This document shows, one piece after another, positions 44,256 through 53,012 of a stretch of 64,000 nt of DNA. Numbering within the stretch: the stretch's first letter is position 1; the number at the start of each line of letters is the position of its first letter. The notes beneath the pieces were generated by a model, which saw nothing but the letters and a program-made list of their open reading frames with translations, was not told the DNA's origin and did not search any database. The translations under genes were made by a program, and so were the position numbers. Origin of the DNA: Phycisphaerales bacterium (GTDB taxonomy: Bacteria > Planctomycetota > Phycisphaerae > Sedimentisphaerales > Anaerobacaceae); NCBI GenBank assembly GCA_030602885.1, contig JAUVYV010000008.1:1-64000 (forward strand). The letters are read 5' to 3'.

Positions 44256-45863
44256 ATGACAAAGAGATATTTGATTGTGATTTTAGCCGTGGCAGGTGCC
44301 GCCCTTGCGTTGCGCCTGCCGCGTTTGCAATTGCGTCCCATGCACGGCGACGAAGCCGTACACGCCTACAAGTTCGGCGAGCTTCTTAAAGACGGCTACT
44401 ATCGCTACGACCCCCATGAGTATCACGGCCCCACACTGCATTATTTCACCCTCATACCCGCCTGGCTCACCGGCCGGGATACCTATGCCTCACTGACCGA
44501 ATTCACACTTCGCATCGTCCCGGTATTCTTCGGCCTTGCCCTTGTCCTGATGCCGCTGCTGCTTGTCAAAGGCATCGGAAGAAACGCAGCCGTCATCGCA
44601 GCAGCCCTGACCGCAGTCTCGCCGGCGTTTGTTTTCTACAGCCGATACTACGTTCACGAGATGCTGCTGGTTTGCTTTACCTTCGGCTCAATCGCGTGCG
44701 GTTACAGATACGCCGGGAGCCGCAAGATGGTCTGGGCCGTGCTGGCCGGCGCGTTTCTCGGCCTGATGCACGCCACCAAGGAGACCTTTATCATCGCTGT
44801 CGGCTCGATGCTCCTTGCATTATTCCTCACACTGCTCCTGCAGCGACGAAACGCAGGACCGCTCGGCGACTCATTGAAAAAAATCAAATGCGCACACCTC
44901 CTCGCCGCGCTCGCCGCCGCGGCCATTGTCTCCGCACTGCTGTTCTCCTCGTTTTTCACCAACCCCCAGGGCCTGCTCGATTCGGTCCGCACCTACTCTA
45001 CGTATCTCGACCGCGCGGGCAGCAATCAGCTACATATTCATCCCTGGTACTATTATCTCAAGATGCTGCTCTATTCGCCAAACCACCCCAGCGGGCCGCC
45101 CTGGACTGAGGCCTTGGTGCTAATCCTGGCCGCTGTCGGCCTGGTATTTATCGCCGTCAGGAAAAAACTCGCCGTGAGTGGTTTTTCTTTTTTGAACTTT
45201 CTCGCCTTTTACACAGGTTTCATAACCCTAATATATTCGCTTATCCCGTACAAGACACCGTGGTGTCTTTTGAGCTTCTATCACGCGATGCTGCTGCTGG
45301 CAGGGGTGGGGACAGCGGCCATATTCAAGCTCGTGTCGCGACCGTTGGCGAGATTTGTATTGGCTTTTGCCCTGTCACTGGCCGTCCTCGATCTGCTCCT
45401 GCAGGCAGTGCTCTCGAACTATGTCTTTTACGCCGACCACGCCAACCCATACGTCTATGCACACCCCACAGAAGATGTCTTCAAAATCACCCGGCGCGTT
45501 GAAGATATCTCCGCTGCACATCCGGCACATCACCAAATGCCCATTGAAATCGTTGCCACCGACGCCGACTACTGGCCTCTGCCCTGGTATCTGCGTTCAT
45601 TCGACAACGTCGGCTGGCGAAACAGTATCGACGAGATGCCAAGGACCGCACCGCTCGTCATCGCCTCACCGGATGTTGAAGATGCTCTCATAGCTAAGCT
45701 CTTCAACCTCGCACCGCCCGGCCGGAAAAATCTCTATCTGCCTCTCTTTGATACCTACATCTGGTTGCGGCCCGAAATCGAGCTCCGCGGATACATAACA
45801 AAAGACCTGCTCGACAAATACAATCAGCTCGAAGCAGCCGAAATCCAGGAAGCTCAGAGATGA
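44256..45863 (+). CDS. TIGR03663/Agl23-like multi-spanning membrane protein (GT39-type fold)
   Basis: 535 aa with about 11 transmembrane helices. The N-terminal loop LRPMHGDEAVHAYKFGEL, then GYYRYDPHEYHGPTLHYFTL, is the hallmark of the TIGR03663 family (flippase activity-associated Agl23), related to PMT/ArnT glycosyltransferases that use the Asp/Glu in this loop with lipid-linked sugars. A large C-terminal soluble part (residues about 420-535) follows. ATG 44256 is chosen because the family match starts there; the longer frame overlaps the lipoprotein gene. Its end overlaps the ApbE start (ATGA). Confidence 0.8.
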   Translation: MTKRYLIVILAVAGAALALRLPRLQLRPMHGDEAVHAYKFGELLKDGYYRYDPHEYHGPTLHYFTLIPAWLTGRDTYASLTEFTLRIVPVFFGLALVLMPLLLVKGIGRNAAVIAAALTAVSPAFVFYSRYYVHEMLLVCFTFGSIACGYRYAGSRKMVWAVLAGAFLGLMHATKETFIIAVGSMLLALFLTLLLQRRNAGPLGDSLKKIKCAHLLAALAAAAIVSALLFSSFFTNPQGLLDSVRTYSTYLDRAGSNQLHIHPWYYYLKMLLYSPNHPSGPPWTEALVLILAAVGLVFIAVRKKLAVSGFSFLNFLAFYTGFITLIYSLIPYKTPWCLLSFYHAMLLLAGVGTAAIFKLVSRPLARFVLAFALSLAVLDLLLQAVLSNYVFYADHANPYVYAHPTEDVFKITRRVEDISAAHPAHHQMPIEIVATDADYWPLPWYLRSFDNVGWRNSIDEMPRTAPLVIASPDVEDALIAKLFNLAPPGRKNLYLPLFDTYIWLRPEIELRGYITKDLLDKYNQLEAAEIQEAQR

Positions 45864-46843
45864 CCGAGACCCAATCAGATACCGGCTTTGCCGCCGGCGA
45901 CTGGCGCTCGATACCGAATCTGAAACGCTTCTCCCACGAGGCGATGGCAACGGTCTTCGACATCTTCATAGTCCACGAAGACCGCACCTACGCCGAACAG
46001 GCCGCCTGGGCCGCGTTTGATGAATGCGACCGCCTCGAAGCACAGCTCAGCCGATATATCCCGAACAGTGACATCTCAAGAATAAACGCCCTGGCCGCAA
46101 ACGCGCCCCTTCGGGTCGGCCCCGATACATTCCACTGCCTCGCCGTCGGCATACGGATGTATCAGGAAACCGGCGGCGCCTTCGATGTCACCATCGGCTC
46201 AATCTTCGACTGCCGGCTCAATCCCGACAAAACCCCGCGGTCCCCATCGCAGCAGCAGCTCAAGCTCGCTCGAAGCCGAACCGGCTCGAACCTTATAAAA
46301 CTAAATGAATCCGACCTCACCGTCACAGTTGCCGCCGTCGGCGTCCACATCGACCTCGGTGCAATCGGCAAGGGCTGCGCCGTTGACAAAATGGCCGAGC
46401 TCCTGCGTGAATGGGGCATTGACAGCGCGGTAATCTCTGCCGGACGAAGCTCCGTGCTGCCTGTCGGCACGCCGCCCGCCCGGCCCGGCTGGCCCATAAC
46501 CATCACCAACCCCCGCAATATCAAACAGACCCTCGCACATCTCAACATCAAAGACCTCGCTCTCAGCGGCTCGGGCCTGAAAAAAGGACGGCACATCATA
46601 GACCCGCGTTCGGGCAGGCCCGTCGAAGCAAAAATCGCCGCCTGGGCATGCGCAAAAACCGCCGCCGAAGCCGATGCACTCTCGACCGCCTTTATGGTAA
46701 TGTCACCCGACCGGACAAAGCAGTTCTGCTCCTCGCACCCCGACACACTTGCTGTCCTTGTCGTTGAAAAGGATTCCCCCAGTGAAGCAACTGACATACT
46801 GGCGTTCGGCCCGTGGGAAAATATAGGCCGGCTCGACTTCTGA
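45860..46843 (+). CDS. apbE: FAD:protein FMN transferase
   Basis: 327 aa, without a signal peptide, unlike many ApbE lipoproteins. It shows FSHEAMATVFDIFIVHEDR, LEAQLSRYIPNSDISRINAL, MYQETGGAFDVTIGSIFDC and VDLGAIGKGCAVDKMAELL (here IDLGAIGKG). Near residue 235 are SGSGLKKGRHIIDPRSGRP and the final AWACAKTAAEADALSTAFMV. The enzyme transfers FMN from FAD to Thr residues of Nqr/Rnf subunits and other flavoproteins. It is translationally coupled (ATGA) to the membrane protein before it; no target protein gene is nearby. Confidence 0.88.
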   Translation: MTETQSDTGFAAGDWRSIPNLKRFSHEAMATVFDIFIVHEDRTYAEQAAWAAFDECDRLEAQLSRYIPNSDISRINALAANAPLRVGPDTFHCLAVGIRMYQETGGAFDVTIGSIFDCRLNPDKTPRSPSQQQLKLARSRTGSNLIKLNESDLTVTVAAVGVHIDLGAIGKGCAVDKMAELLREWGIDSAVISAGRSSVLPVGTPPARPGWPITITNPRNIKQTLAHLNIKDLALSGSGLKKGRHIIDPRSGRPVEAKIAAWACAKTAAEADALSTAFMVMSPDRTKQFCSSHPDTLAVLVVEKDSPSEATDILAFGPWENIGRLDF

Positions 46844-46861
46844 CCGCTGCCCAGGCCGCAA

Positions 46862-47587
46862 TCACCCCCGCAGCGCCCTGCGTATCGCCAAAAGCTCGCC
46901 GAGTATCCGCCACACGCTGCGCCCCGGACTCAGCCGGCTGTCGCGGTCGCACGACCATTCAATCGCAAATTCCTTAATCCGATATCCCTCCCTCAACGCC
47001 CGAAGAATAATCTCCACGTCGAACGCAAATCCGTCCGTGATGCACTCGCCGTAGAGTTCTCTCGCAACGTCCCCCTTATATACCTTGAACCCGCACTGAG
47101 TATCGGTGAGCTTGGCCGGCACTCTCATAAATAGAATCACGAACCAGTGAAACAGCTTCGAGCAGACGTGCCTGTAAAGACCCTGGTCTCGGATGATTCG
47201 CGTCTGCTCCAGCTTGCGCGAGCCGTGTGCTATGTCGCAGTCCCCGCTTTTCAGCATATCAAGGCCTCGAAGCATGTTCTCGTAAGGCACACAGCATCCG
47301 CTGTCGGCGAACATTACGTATTCGCCGGTCGTGCGGCTCACACCGGTACGGATAGCGTGTCCCTTCCCTCGGTGCTGCTCGTTACCAATGACGCACAACA
47401 CTGTCCCCGCCGGCAGCGCCTCTCTCTGCGCCTCAGCCGCTTCGCAGGTGCCGTCGCTGCTTCCGTCATCGACAACGACAATCTGGCCCTCGAAACCATT
47501 CGTGCTGAAGAACCGAGCCGCAGCTTTGATGTCCCCGGAAACCTTTGCTTCTTCCTTATATACCGGGATAACGATAGATATTCTCAT
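46862..47587 (-). CDS. Family 2 glycosyltransferase (dolichyl/polyprenyl-phosphate sugar synthase type)
   Basis: 241 aa GT-A fold. It opens ISIVIPVYKEE, then IVVVDDGSSDGTCEAAEA (nucleotide site), GKGHAIRTGVSRTTGEYVMF, and ADSGCCVPYENMLRGLDML. The usual D-x-D metal motif is DSG here rather than DAD. LTDTQCGFKVYKGDVARELY and FAFDVEIILRALREGYRIKE are typical of the DPM1/DPG synthase group, which loads a sugar on a polyprenyl phosphate. Such a product would serve as donor for the GT39-like membrane protein at 44256. It is convergent with apbE (18 bases apart). Confidence 0.85.
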   Translation of the reverse strand: MRISIVIPVYKEEAKVSGDIKAAARFFSTNGFEGQIVVVDDGSSDGTCEAAEAQREALPAGTVLCVIGNEQHRGKGHAIRTGVSRTTGEYVMFADSGCCVPYENMLRGLDMLKSGDCDIAHGSRKLEQTRIIRDQGLYRHVCSKLFHWFVILFMRVPAKLTDTQCGFKVYKGDVARELYGECITDGFAFDVEIILRALREGYRIKEFAIEWSCDRDSRLSPGRSVWRILGELLAIRRALRG

Positions 47588-47644
47588 TCGCCTTCTTTCC
47601 GATTCGGCAGGAACCGCTTCGCTGGGGTCTTGAATTCGGCGTGA

Positions 47645-49066
47645 TTAAATTTTCTTAAAGCGCATCTTCGCCTGGCCGATGAGGTAGAAGCTGCCCGTTA
47701 TACAAATCAGGTCCTCCTTGCCGATGGCGCTTTGCGCAAGTCGTAGTGCCTCGCCAAGATTCAGCGCCGTCTGGCACATTTTGCCGCTGATGGCACTGTA
47801 CATTTCGGCCAGATCATCGGGGCTCATTGCCTTTGCCGAGCTGCTCCGCGTAAATACGACCTTGTCGGCCCCGTATCGAAGCTCTCTGAGCATTCCCTCA
47901 ACGTCCTTGTCCCGATTACATCCGAAAATAACGACCATCGAATCGTACGGAATGTTTTGGCCGGTAGCATACACCAGGGCACGGATGCTCGCAGCGTTGT
48001 GAGCGCCGTCTATCATTATGCGAGGGTCTTCGCAAATCATCTCCATCCGGCCTGCGAGCTTCACACTCGAAAGACCTTTCATCGCCTTCTCTGAGTCAAT
48101 CTCAAAGCCGCTGACCTTGAGCTTGTCCAGCATCGCAAGCGCAAGCCCGCAGTTAATCGCCTGATGTATCCCATGCAGGGGAACACGCAGATGCTCAAAC
48201 TTGCTCGTAGCCGTCGTAAGACATATCCTGTTGTGAGGCCCGTCCTTCGCTGACGTCTCGAACCGATGCGAGAAATCGATGTCATCGCCCGTGACGCTCA
48301 GGGGCGCCTTTACGCTCGCCGCCTGCGACTTGAGAACGCGCATCGCTGCCGGGTCCTGCTGGACCGTCACCACAGGAACGCCGCGCTTCATAACACCGGC
48401 TTTTTCCATAGCTATCTTGTCTATCGTCTCGCCTAATTGCTGGTGATGGTCGATGCTCAAGCTTGTTATCCCGACGACCCTCGGCTTGATTACATTTGTG
48501 CTGTCGAGCCGCCCTCCCAGACCTGTCTCGATGACCGCTATGTCGATTCCAACATCTGCGAAGTGCATGAACGCCACCGCTGTCAGAATCTCAAAGAAGG
48601 TGGGCCCCCCACTGTTGGCAGACAGCTTCTCTACGGGCGCGTAAACGCGATTCAGCAGCCCCAGCATCTGAGACCTCGTGATTTGCTTGGAGTTGACCAC
48701 GATGCGCTCGTGCAAATGGACGACGTGCGGCGACGTATATAGGCCGACATTGTACCCGTTGGCCTCCAGCATCCTTGCTAACATCGTCGCAGTGCTGCCT
48801 TTACCTTTTGTACCGGCTATATGAACTGTATCGATTTTTTTGTGGGGATTGCCCAAAAGCGTCAGCAGCTTCTGCATTCGCTTCAGGTTAAACGTATCGA
48901 CATTGTACCGCAGATGCCTCTCCTGCTCGTAATCCGTCTTCCCTCGCAGGTACGCCATCGCCTGTTCATACGTCCTGAACGGCTTTTTTGACCTGACGGA
49001 GGCAACTTTGGATGAGCGGTTTGTCGTACGTTTCTTCCGAGTTTTACGCACCGTGCTTTTTGCCAT
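47645..49066 (-). CDS. folC: Folylpolyglutamate/dihydrofolate synthase
   Basis: 473 aa, ATP-dependent addition of glutamate to folates (and possibly dihydropteroate). A Lys/Arg-rich extension of about 35 residues precedes the normal start (FRTYEQAMAYLRGKTDYEQE). The P-loop is VHIAGTKGKGSTATMLARML. It has LYTSPHVVHLHERIVVN, VIETGLGGRLDSTNVI and SIDHHQQLGETIDKIAMEK, and the second domain starts at IMIDGAHNAASIRALVYATG. I start at ATG 49066; the only upstream start is a TTG at 49087. The gene lies 57 bases upstream of the GT2 gene on the same strand. Confidence 0.9.
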   Translation of the reverse strand: MAKSTVRKTRKKRTTNRSSKVASVRSKKPFRTYEQAMAYLRGKTDYEQERHLRYNVDTFNLKRMQKLLTLLGNPHKKIDTVHIAGTKGKGSTATMLARMLEANGYNVGLYTSPHVVHLHERIVVNSKQITRSQMLGLLNRVYAPVEKLSANSGGPTFFEILTAVAFMHFADVGIDIAVIETGLGGRLDSTNVIKPRVVGITSLSIDHHQQLGETIDKIAMEKAGVMKRGVPVVTVQQDPAAMRVLKSQAASVKAPLSVTGDDIDFSHRFETSAKDGPHNRICLTTATSKFEHLRVPLHGIHQAINCGLALAMLDKLKVSGFEIDSEKAMKGLSSVKLAGRMEMICEDPRIMIDGAHNAASIRALVYATGQNIPYDSMVVIFGCNRDKDVEGMLRELRYGADKVVFTRSSSAKAMSPDDLAEMYSAISGKMCQTALNLGEALRLAQSAIGKEDLICITGSFYLIGQAKMRFKKI

Positions 49067-49087
49067 AGACACTGTAATATACCACAA

Positions 49088-49665
49088 ATCACCCCTCCCT
49101 GCAATCTTAACGCCCTGACAACTGACAAAAAAATAATATCATTACAATATCTTGTGCTCAACCCCTTATAAAACCACAACTTACAGAACACAAACTTTCC
49201 TGCAGCACCGGCCAATCCGCACTGGTACTATTAGCAATTCTTCACAAACTATTAGCCATACTTATACTAATAGGTGTCTTACCTGCTTTTCTCCCCTATA
49301 CCCTTCTTAATACGCCCTCAAAGCCAAAAAGTTCGCCCCAACCCCCAAAACCACCCCCGCAGGCGACTATTTCGCCCGTTCGTGGCATGGGCATCCCGCC
49401 CATGCATCGTGGCACGGCCGTCCCGGCCGTGAACCACCCCTCACATTGAAACATCTCAACCCAAATAGAAAATCGTCAATCGAAAATCGTAAATTAACAA
49501 TCCCCCCCTCACCGAACAGCCGTTTCGATACGAGAAGAACTGTTTAAGTAAAAGAGAGGAAACAACTGGCCAGCCCCTGCTTATCGGGGCTGTGGCTTTG
49601 AAAAATCCCCACTAAAGACCATTTAAAAAACGCGACCCTTACGTTATCATATCCTCCGAACCGAA
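49088..49665. other. Intergenic region with twin hairpins and AT filler
   Basis: No gene can be supported. It holds two adjacent perfect stem-loops: GCATGGGC-5-GCCCATGC at 49385-49405 and CACGGCCG-TCC-CGGCCGTG at 49413-49431. AT filler lies at 49462-49500. A CAGCCCC-8-GGGGCTG hairpin at 49571-49592 has no T-tract. Confidence 0.5.
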
Positions 49666-49914
49666 ATGAAACTCTTATACCTCACAAAAATTATTATCTA
49701 TGCGGCGGCAGGTCCTCTCTTCCTGCTCTCCTTCGCCGCATATCTCTACACCAACTGGAAAATGAAGAAAGGATATGACCCCGACCTCGACGACTACCAC
49801 TTTGAATTCGAGGACACCCACCCCGCCATCGAAAAATACGAGAAGCACTCGAAAATCTCCCTTACCATCGCATGCCTGGCCGCCCTGCTCTTGTTCATTG
49901 CAATAGCACTCTAA
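49666..49914 (+). CDS. Small membrane protein with two helices
   Basis: 82 aa: helix IIIYAAAGPLFLLSFAAYLY, an acidic hydrophilic middle (YDPDLDDYHFEFEDTHPAIE), and a second helix LTIACLAALLLFIAIAL to the end. No family is recognised. The composition and even GC suggest a real gene. There is no clear Shine-Dalgarno site. Confidence 0.55.
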   Translation: MKLLYLTKIIIYAAAGPLFLLSFAAYLYTNWKMKKGYDPDLDDYHFEFEDTHPAIEKYEKHSKISLTIACLAALLLFIAIAL

Positions 49915-49947
49915 ACCGCAACTTACCGGCCGAATCGTTATCTCGCC

Positions 49948-49985
49948 AAAAAAAAAACAATTGGCAACCGTAAGTCGCCAATTGT
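49948..49985 (-). terminator. Intrinsic terminator for the 50399-50046 gene
   Basis: Read on the minus strand: ACAATTGGC, 11-base loop, GCCAATTGT, then ten T. A perfect 9-bp stem, 61 bases after the stop codon of the minus-strand gene. Confidence 0.75.
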
Positions 49986-50045
49986 AACTCCCATCTCCTG
50001 CCCACGGGCTGTTATATGCACATCACCCCGGGAAAACCGCCCTGC

Positions 50046-50399
50046 TTAGGAATCCGCCTTGCCCTTCCTCTTCCACCACTCCGGCTTCGCCACCTCCTGT
50101 ACCCCCTGCTTCCATCGTTTCCCGTGTTTCTCGAACTCAACCTTATCGCTGTTTATCTTCACGATCTTCACGTCGTGTATAGTGTCACCCTCGTGAAGCA
50201 CCTGGTCCTCCATCAGCATCAGCGGCTCGTCGTCGCAATAAAGTATCGCCGTCACCACACCATACTTCGGCTGCGGCTTCTCATAACCCTCCTTCGGCTC
50301 GGTCTTCTTGCTCGAACCCTTCATCGCGACCTTATAGCCGAGCATCCCGCATACCACTATCATCGCAAGCAACAGCCATTTCAGCGTGTTCTTGTCCAT
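50046..50399 (-). CDS. Membrane-anchored small protein with PilP/GspC-like domain
   Basis: 117 aa. One N-terminal helix (WLLLAMIVVCGMLGYKVAM), a Lys-rich linker, then about 70 residues with YGVVTAILYCDDEPLMLMED and LHEGDTIHDVKIVKINSDKV followed by EFEKHGKRWKQ. The pattern G-D-x-I-x-D-V-K-V-x-x-I-x-x-D-x-V-x-F is what type II secretion GspC and type IV pilus PilP periplasmic domains show. It may therefore be a small secretion-associated subunit. No other gsp/pil gene is adjacent, so the role is unproven. GAGGG lies 11 bases upstream of the ATG. Confidence 0.6.
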   Translation of the reverse strand: MDKNTLKWLLLAMIVVCGMLGYKVAMKGSSKKTEPKEGYEKPQPKYGVVTAILYCDDEPLMLMEDQVLHEGDTIHDVKIVKINSDKVEFEKHGKRWKQGVQEVAKPEWWKRKGKADS

Positions 50400-50739
50400 A
50401 GTTCTATATAACCCTCGCTTCGTGTCCCCAAAGCCCGCAATCTGCTATGTCAAACTCGGCCTCAACCATTCAACTTCCACCTTGTCTCGCCTCGTCGCAG
50501 GAGTCAGCTCGGCTCGCAAACCCCTCACGCACCGCCCAGTCCAACAAAAAACTTTTCGGCACTTCTCCTGCCCCTCTTAACTCGCAATTCCCGCACCCGA
50601 CCGATAATATCTCCTCACCCAACGTCCGAAAAACAGCCGACCTTGACCCCGCTTAGAAAATGCCCCACCGTGTGTCTTCAACCTCTGATGTAATTATAGT
50701 ATAGAATAAAATCTCCCAATCTCTAAACCGCTGGCCGAA
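50400..50739. other. Intergenic region, no gene supported
   Basis: Short frames on both strands have no recognised family. It holds the promoter region for the minus-strand gene starting at 50399. At 50640-50670 TTGACCCCGCTTAGAAAATG has the same words (TGACCCC, AGAAAATGC) as the left-edge repeat but in swapped order. Confidence 0.4.
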
Positions 50740-51255
50740 CTATCGTACAATCTCTTCGATAGCCCGTGCTGCCACATAATCAGGCAGCTTCCGCAACGCC
50801 GGCCTACCCTCATAGCCCGATATTATGCTTCTGTCCGGATATGCACCCAGCTCCCTGATAAGTTCTTCCGCCAGTTCCCGCAGCCGCTCATCCGACATCC
50901 CCACCTCTGCCCTCACCCTCGCCGCCGTCAGAAGCTCTTCATACTCACCCTTCGCCTCATACCAGTCCAGCTCAAGTTCAAGCTCACCCGCCCTTTTTCT
51001 CACTGCCCGCTCAAAAGTATATTGAATCCCGATTGGGTTATAGGCCTCTATCCGCTCCTCCAAAAATGCCACACAGGCATCCCTGTATGCCTCGTACTTC
51101 TCGTCGTCAAACCCCCCTTTACTCTCCCTCGCCGCCTCCTGCTTCAAAAGCTTATCCACTCTCCCTTCCAATACACTCCTGTTAGCCACCAGCTCCTCAT
51201 GCAATCTCTCCCAGTACGCCCTCAAAAGCAAAGCCGCCTCACCCATCCCCGCCAT
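50740..51255 (-). CDS. Hypothetical helical protein, third gene of a three-gene unit
   Basis: 171 aa, charged and helical (LLRAYWERLHEELVANRSVL, LELELDWYEAKGEYEELLTA, LRELAEELIRELGAYPDRS), with probable coiled coil at residues 10-50 and 90-115. It ends LPDYVAARAIEEIV. No family is recognised. Its ATG overlaps the end of the upstream gene by 17 bases, indicating co-translation with the membrane-anchored protein at 51889-51239. Confidence 0.6.
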   Translation of the reverse strand: MAGMGEAALLLRAYWERLHEELVANRSVLEGRVDKLLKQEAARESKGGFDDEKYEAYRDACVAFLEERIEAYNPIGIQYTFERAVRKRAGELELELDWYEAKGEYEELLTAARVRAEVGMSDERLRELAEELIRELGAYPDRSIISGYEGRPALRKLPDYVAARAIEEIVR

Positions 51256-51889
51256 CCCCGCTTCTCACCGCCGCTTCGGCCCGACTCTGCTCTTCGCCAC
51301 CACCGCCGGTCCTTCTCGCCAGCTCCTCCAGCGCTTCACACTGTATCACCTTCCCGTAAAGATGCCCCTCATCCACCACATACACCTTTAGCGCCTCGCT
51401 GCTCACCCTGCCAAGCTCCCCACGACGAACAAGCTCCTCAAAGCCCATCCTCCGCATCGATACATCCCGCTCGTCACTCCCGTCCGTATCTTCAATCACA
51501 CCAACCAGAAAATCCCGCCCTAACAGCTCCGTCCCGCCCCCCAGGTCCTTCCCCACCTTACCCCATTTCATCTCCTTTTTGTCACTCGCCGCAAAACCAG
51601 ACCCCGCCAATCTATTGAACGTCCTCTCCTTTACCCTCTCAACCAGGCCGACAAGCCACTTCTCCTTGCCCTCCCGAATCACCCTCATCAACCGCTCCCG
51701 GCGACTACGCCCTCTTCCATACCTGCCGTGATAACCTCTCTGCACCTTAAATCCTCTCACTCTCGTCTTTACCACACCATACACCGCCCACGCCGTCACT
51801 ACTATCACTAACACAAGCAGTGACATCCACAGCGTATCCTCTCCGTCACTCGCCGCAAGAATCACTTGTCCCGGACACAACCTCACCAT
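51239..51889 (-). CDS. Membrane-anchored protein with an unnamed paired domain
   Basis: 216 aa. A transmembrane helix near the N-terminus (MSLLVLVIVVTAWAVYGVV) is followed by a basic juxtamembrane stretch (GRSRRERLMRVIREGKEKW). Residues about 115-195 hold a domain (ELLGRDFLVGVIEDTDGSDE, RDVSMRRMGFEELVRRGE, LYGKVIQCEALEELARRT) that recurs in the neighbouring 126-aa protein with about 46 of 79 residues identical by hand alignment. The function is unknown. The domain has one conserved Cys (IQC). It is the middle gene of a minus-strand trio. Confidence 0.65.
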   Translation of the reverse strand: MVRLCPGQVILAASDGEDTLWMSLLVLVIVVTAWAVYGVVKTRVRGFKVQRGYHGRYGRGRSRRERLMRVIREGKEKWLVGLVERVKERTFNRLAGSGFAASDKKEMKWGKVGKDLGGGTELLGRDFLVGVIEDTDGSDERDVSMRRMGFEELVRRGELGRVSSEALKVYVVDEGHLYGKVIQCEALEELARRTGGGGEEQSRAEAAVRSGDGGDG

Positions 51890-52007
51890 ACCCCCACAAA
51901 ACTTTTCCCCCTCTCAATCGAAATGCAGTTACACCACAACCGGCTCCTTCCAATCATGCTGCCCACGGGCCCTGCCTTACACCTCCTCACCCGCTCCTCC
52001 ACCAATC

Positions 52008-52388
52008 CTAACTCTTCGACGTAGTCCGACGCGTCAGTTCCGTCATCGCCGCGCACTGAATATCCTTCCCGTACAGCCGACCCGAATCTACCGCATAAAC
52101 CGTCAGTGCCTTGCTGTCCATCTCGCTCTGCTGACCACGCCGCAAAACCTCGTTGAACGTCACCTTACGCATCGAAACGTCGTTCTTGTCCGTCCCCCCG
52201 GTACTCTCAATTACCCCTAACAGAAAATCCAGCTCTAACATCTCCATGCCGCCCGCCAGATTCCTCGCGCCCTTGCCCTTCACTACTGAATCTTCACCCA
52301 TATTTGCACCTGCTCCACCTAATTCCACTATCTTCGTATTCGTACTCTTCTTCGTTTCGCTCTTTTTGTCCGCCACACCCCACGCCAT
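52008..52388 (-). CDS. Soluble paralogue of the paired unnamed domain
   Basis: 126 aa. The first 40 residues are a Lys/Ser-rich, low-complexity lead. The rest (EMLELDFLLGVIESTGGTDK, NDVSMRKVTFNEVLRRGQ, LYGKDIQCAAMTELTRRT) is the same domain as in the membrane protein downstream. It has no membrane helix or signal peptide. AGGAGGT six bases before ATG 52388 is one of the best ribosome binding sites in the window, so this copy is probably well expressed. The two proteins could form a heteromeric soluble/anchored pair. Confidence 0.65.
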   Translation of the reverse strand: MAWGVADKKSETKKSTNTKIVELGGAGANMGEDSVVKGKGARNLAGGMEMLELDFLLGVIESTGGTDKNDVSMRKVTFNEVLRRGQQSEMDSKALTVYAVDSGRLYGKDIQCAAMTELTRRTTSKS

Positions 52389-52565
52389 ATCTTAACCTCC
52401 TGCCCGAACAGGGCCTACAACTTCTTGCCGCTCACAACCTTGCCCAAACTCCTTCCCCCACGTCACACGCCATACCGCTTATACACCCACATCCTCCGAA
52501 TGTCAAGCGCCTCTCTCCCCGAATCCTCCCCACTGCACCGCCGACCCAATTTCTCTCCTCCGCGC

Positions 52566-52601
52566 AAAAAAAAGACTGACGGCCGCCAACGACCGTCAGT
52601 C
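52566..52601 (-). terminator. Intrinsic terminator for the PilZ gene
   Basis: Read on the minus strand: GACTGACGG, 10-base loop, CCGTCAGTC, then eight T. A perfect 9-bp stem, 85 bases after the PilZ stop codon. Confidence 0.8.
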
Positions 52602-52685
52602 GTACTTCCTCCCAATTCCCTTTTGCACTGACAGCAAATACGATATCGTATTACTTATTACACGCTACAAAGGCAGAAAAGGCCC

Positions 52686-53012
52686 TCACCCTTCCACTTT
52701 ATCGAACGCAATTCCAACACCTATCGTCGCATCATTCACCATCCGGCCACGGTCCACACGCACAACGCGCCCGCTCTTTATCCTCGCAAAGCCCCCCTTC
52801 TCCTTCGCCAAATCCATCGTACGCGGGAAGTTCACCTCAACGATGTGCCCTGCCCGAACCGGCGTAGCCACCCCAACACGAACGAATACACCAGTCTTAC
52901 TGATGTTCGCGCTCCTGCCGTTAAAGAAACGATTCGCATCAGGAAGCCAGATACTCACAGGCCACGACAACTGCGTTCTTGCATTCTTGCGCTGCTCAAC
53001 TAACGTTTCCAT
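52686..53012 (-). CDS. PilZ-domain protein
   Basis: 108 aa, essentially a single PilZ domain. The c-di-GMP-binding signatures are EQRKNARTQLSWPVSIWL (R-x-x-x-R as RKNAR) and the [D/N]-x-S-x-x-G motif as NISKTGVFVRVG. The final strand reads TIGVGIAFDKVEG. Such stand-alone PilZ proteins act as c-di-GMP receptors that modulate motility, secretion or envelope enzymes. AGGAG lies six bases before ATG. It has its own terminator, so it is transcribed alone. Confidence 0.85.
   Translation of the reverse strand: METLVEQRKNARTQLSWPVSIWLPDANRFFNGRSANISKTGVFVRVGVATPVRAGHIVEVNFPRTMDLAKEKGGFARIKSGRVVRVDRGRMVNDATIGVGIAFDKVEG

Noticed and set aside
49571-49592. CAGCCCC/GGGGCTG hairpin as a terminator
   Set aside because: No T-tract on either side and no gene ending just before it.
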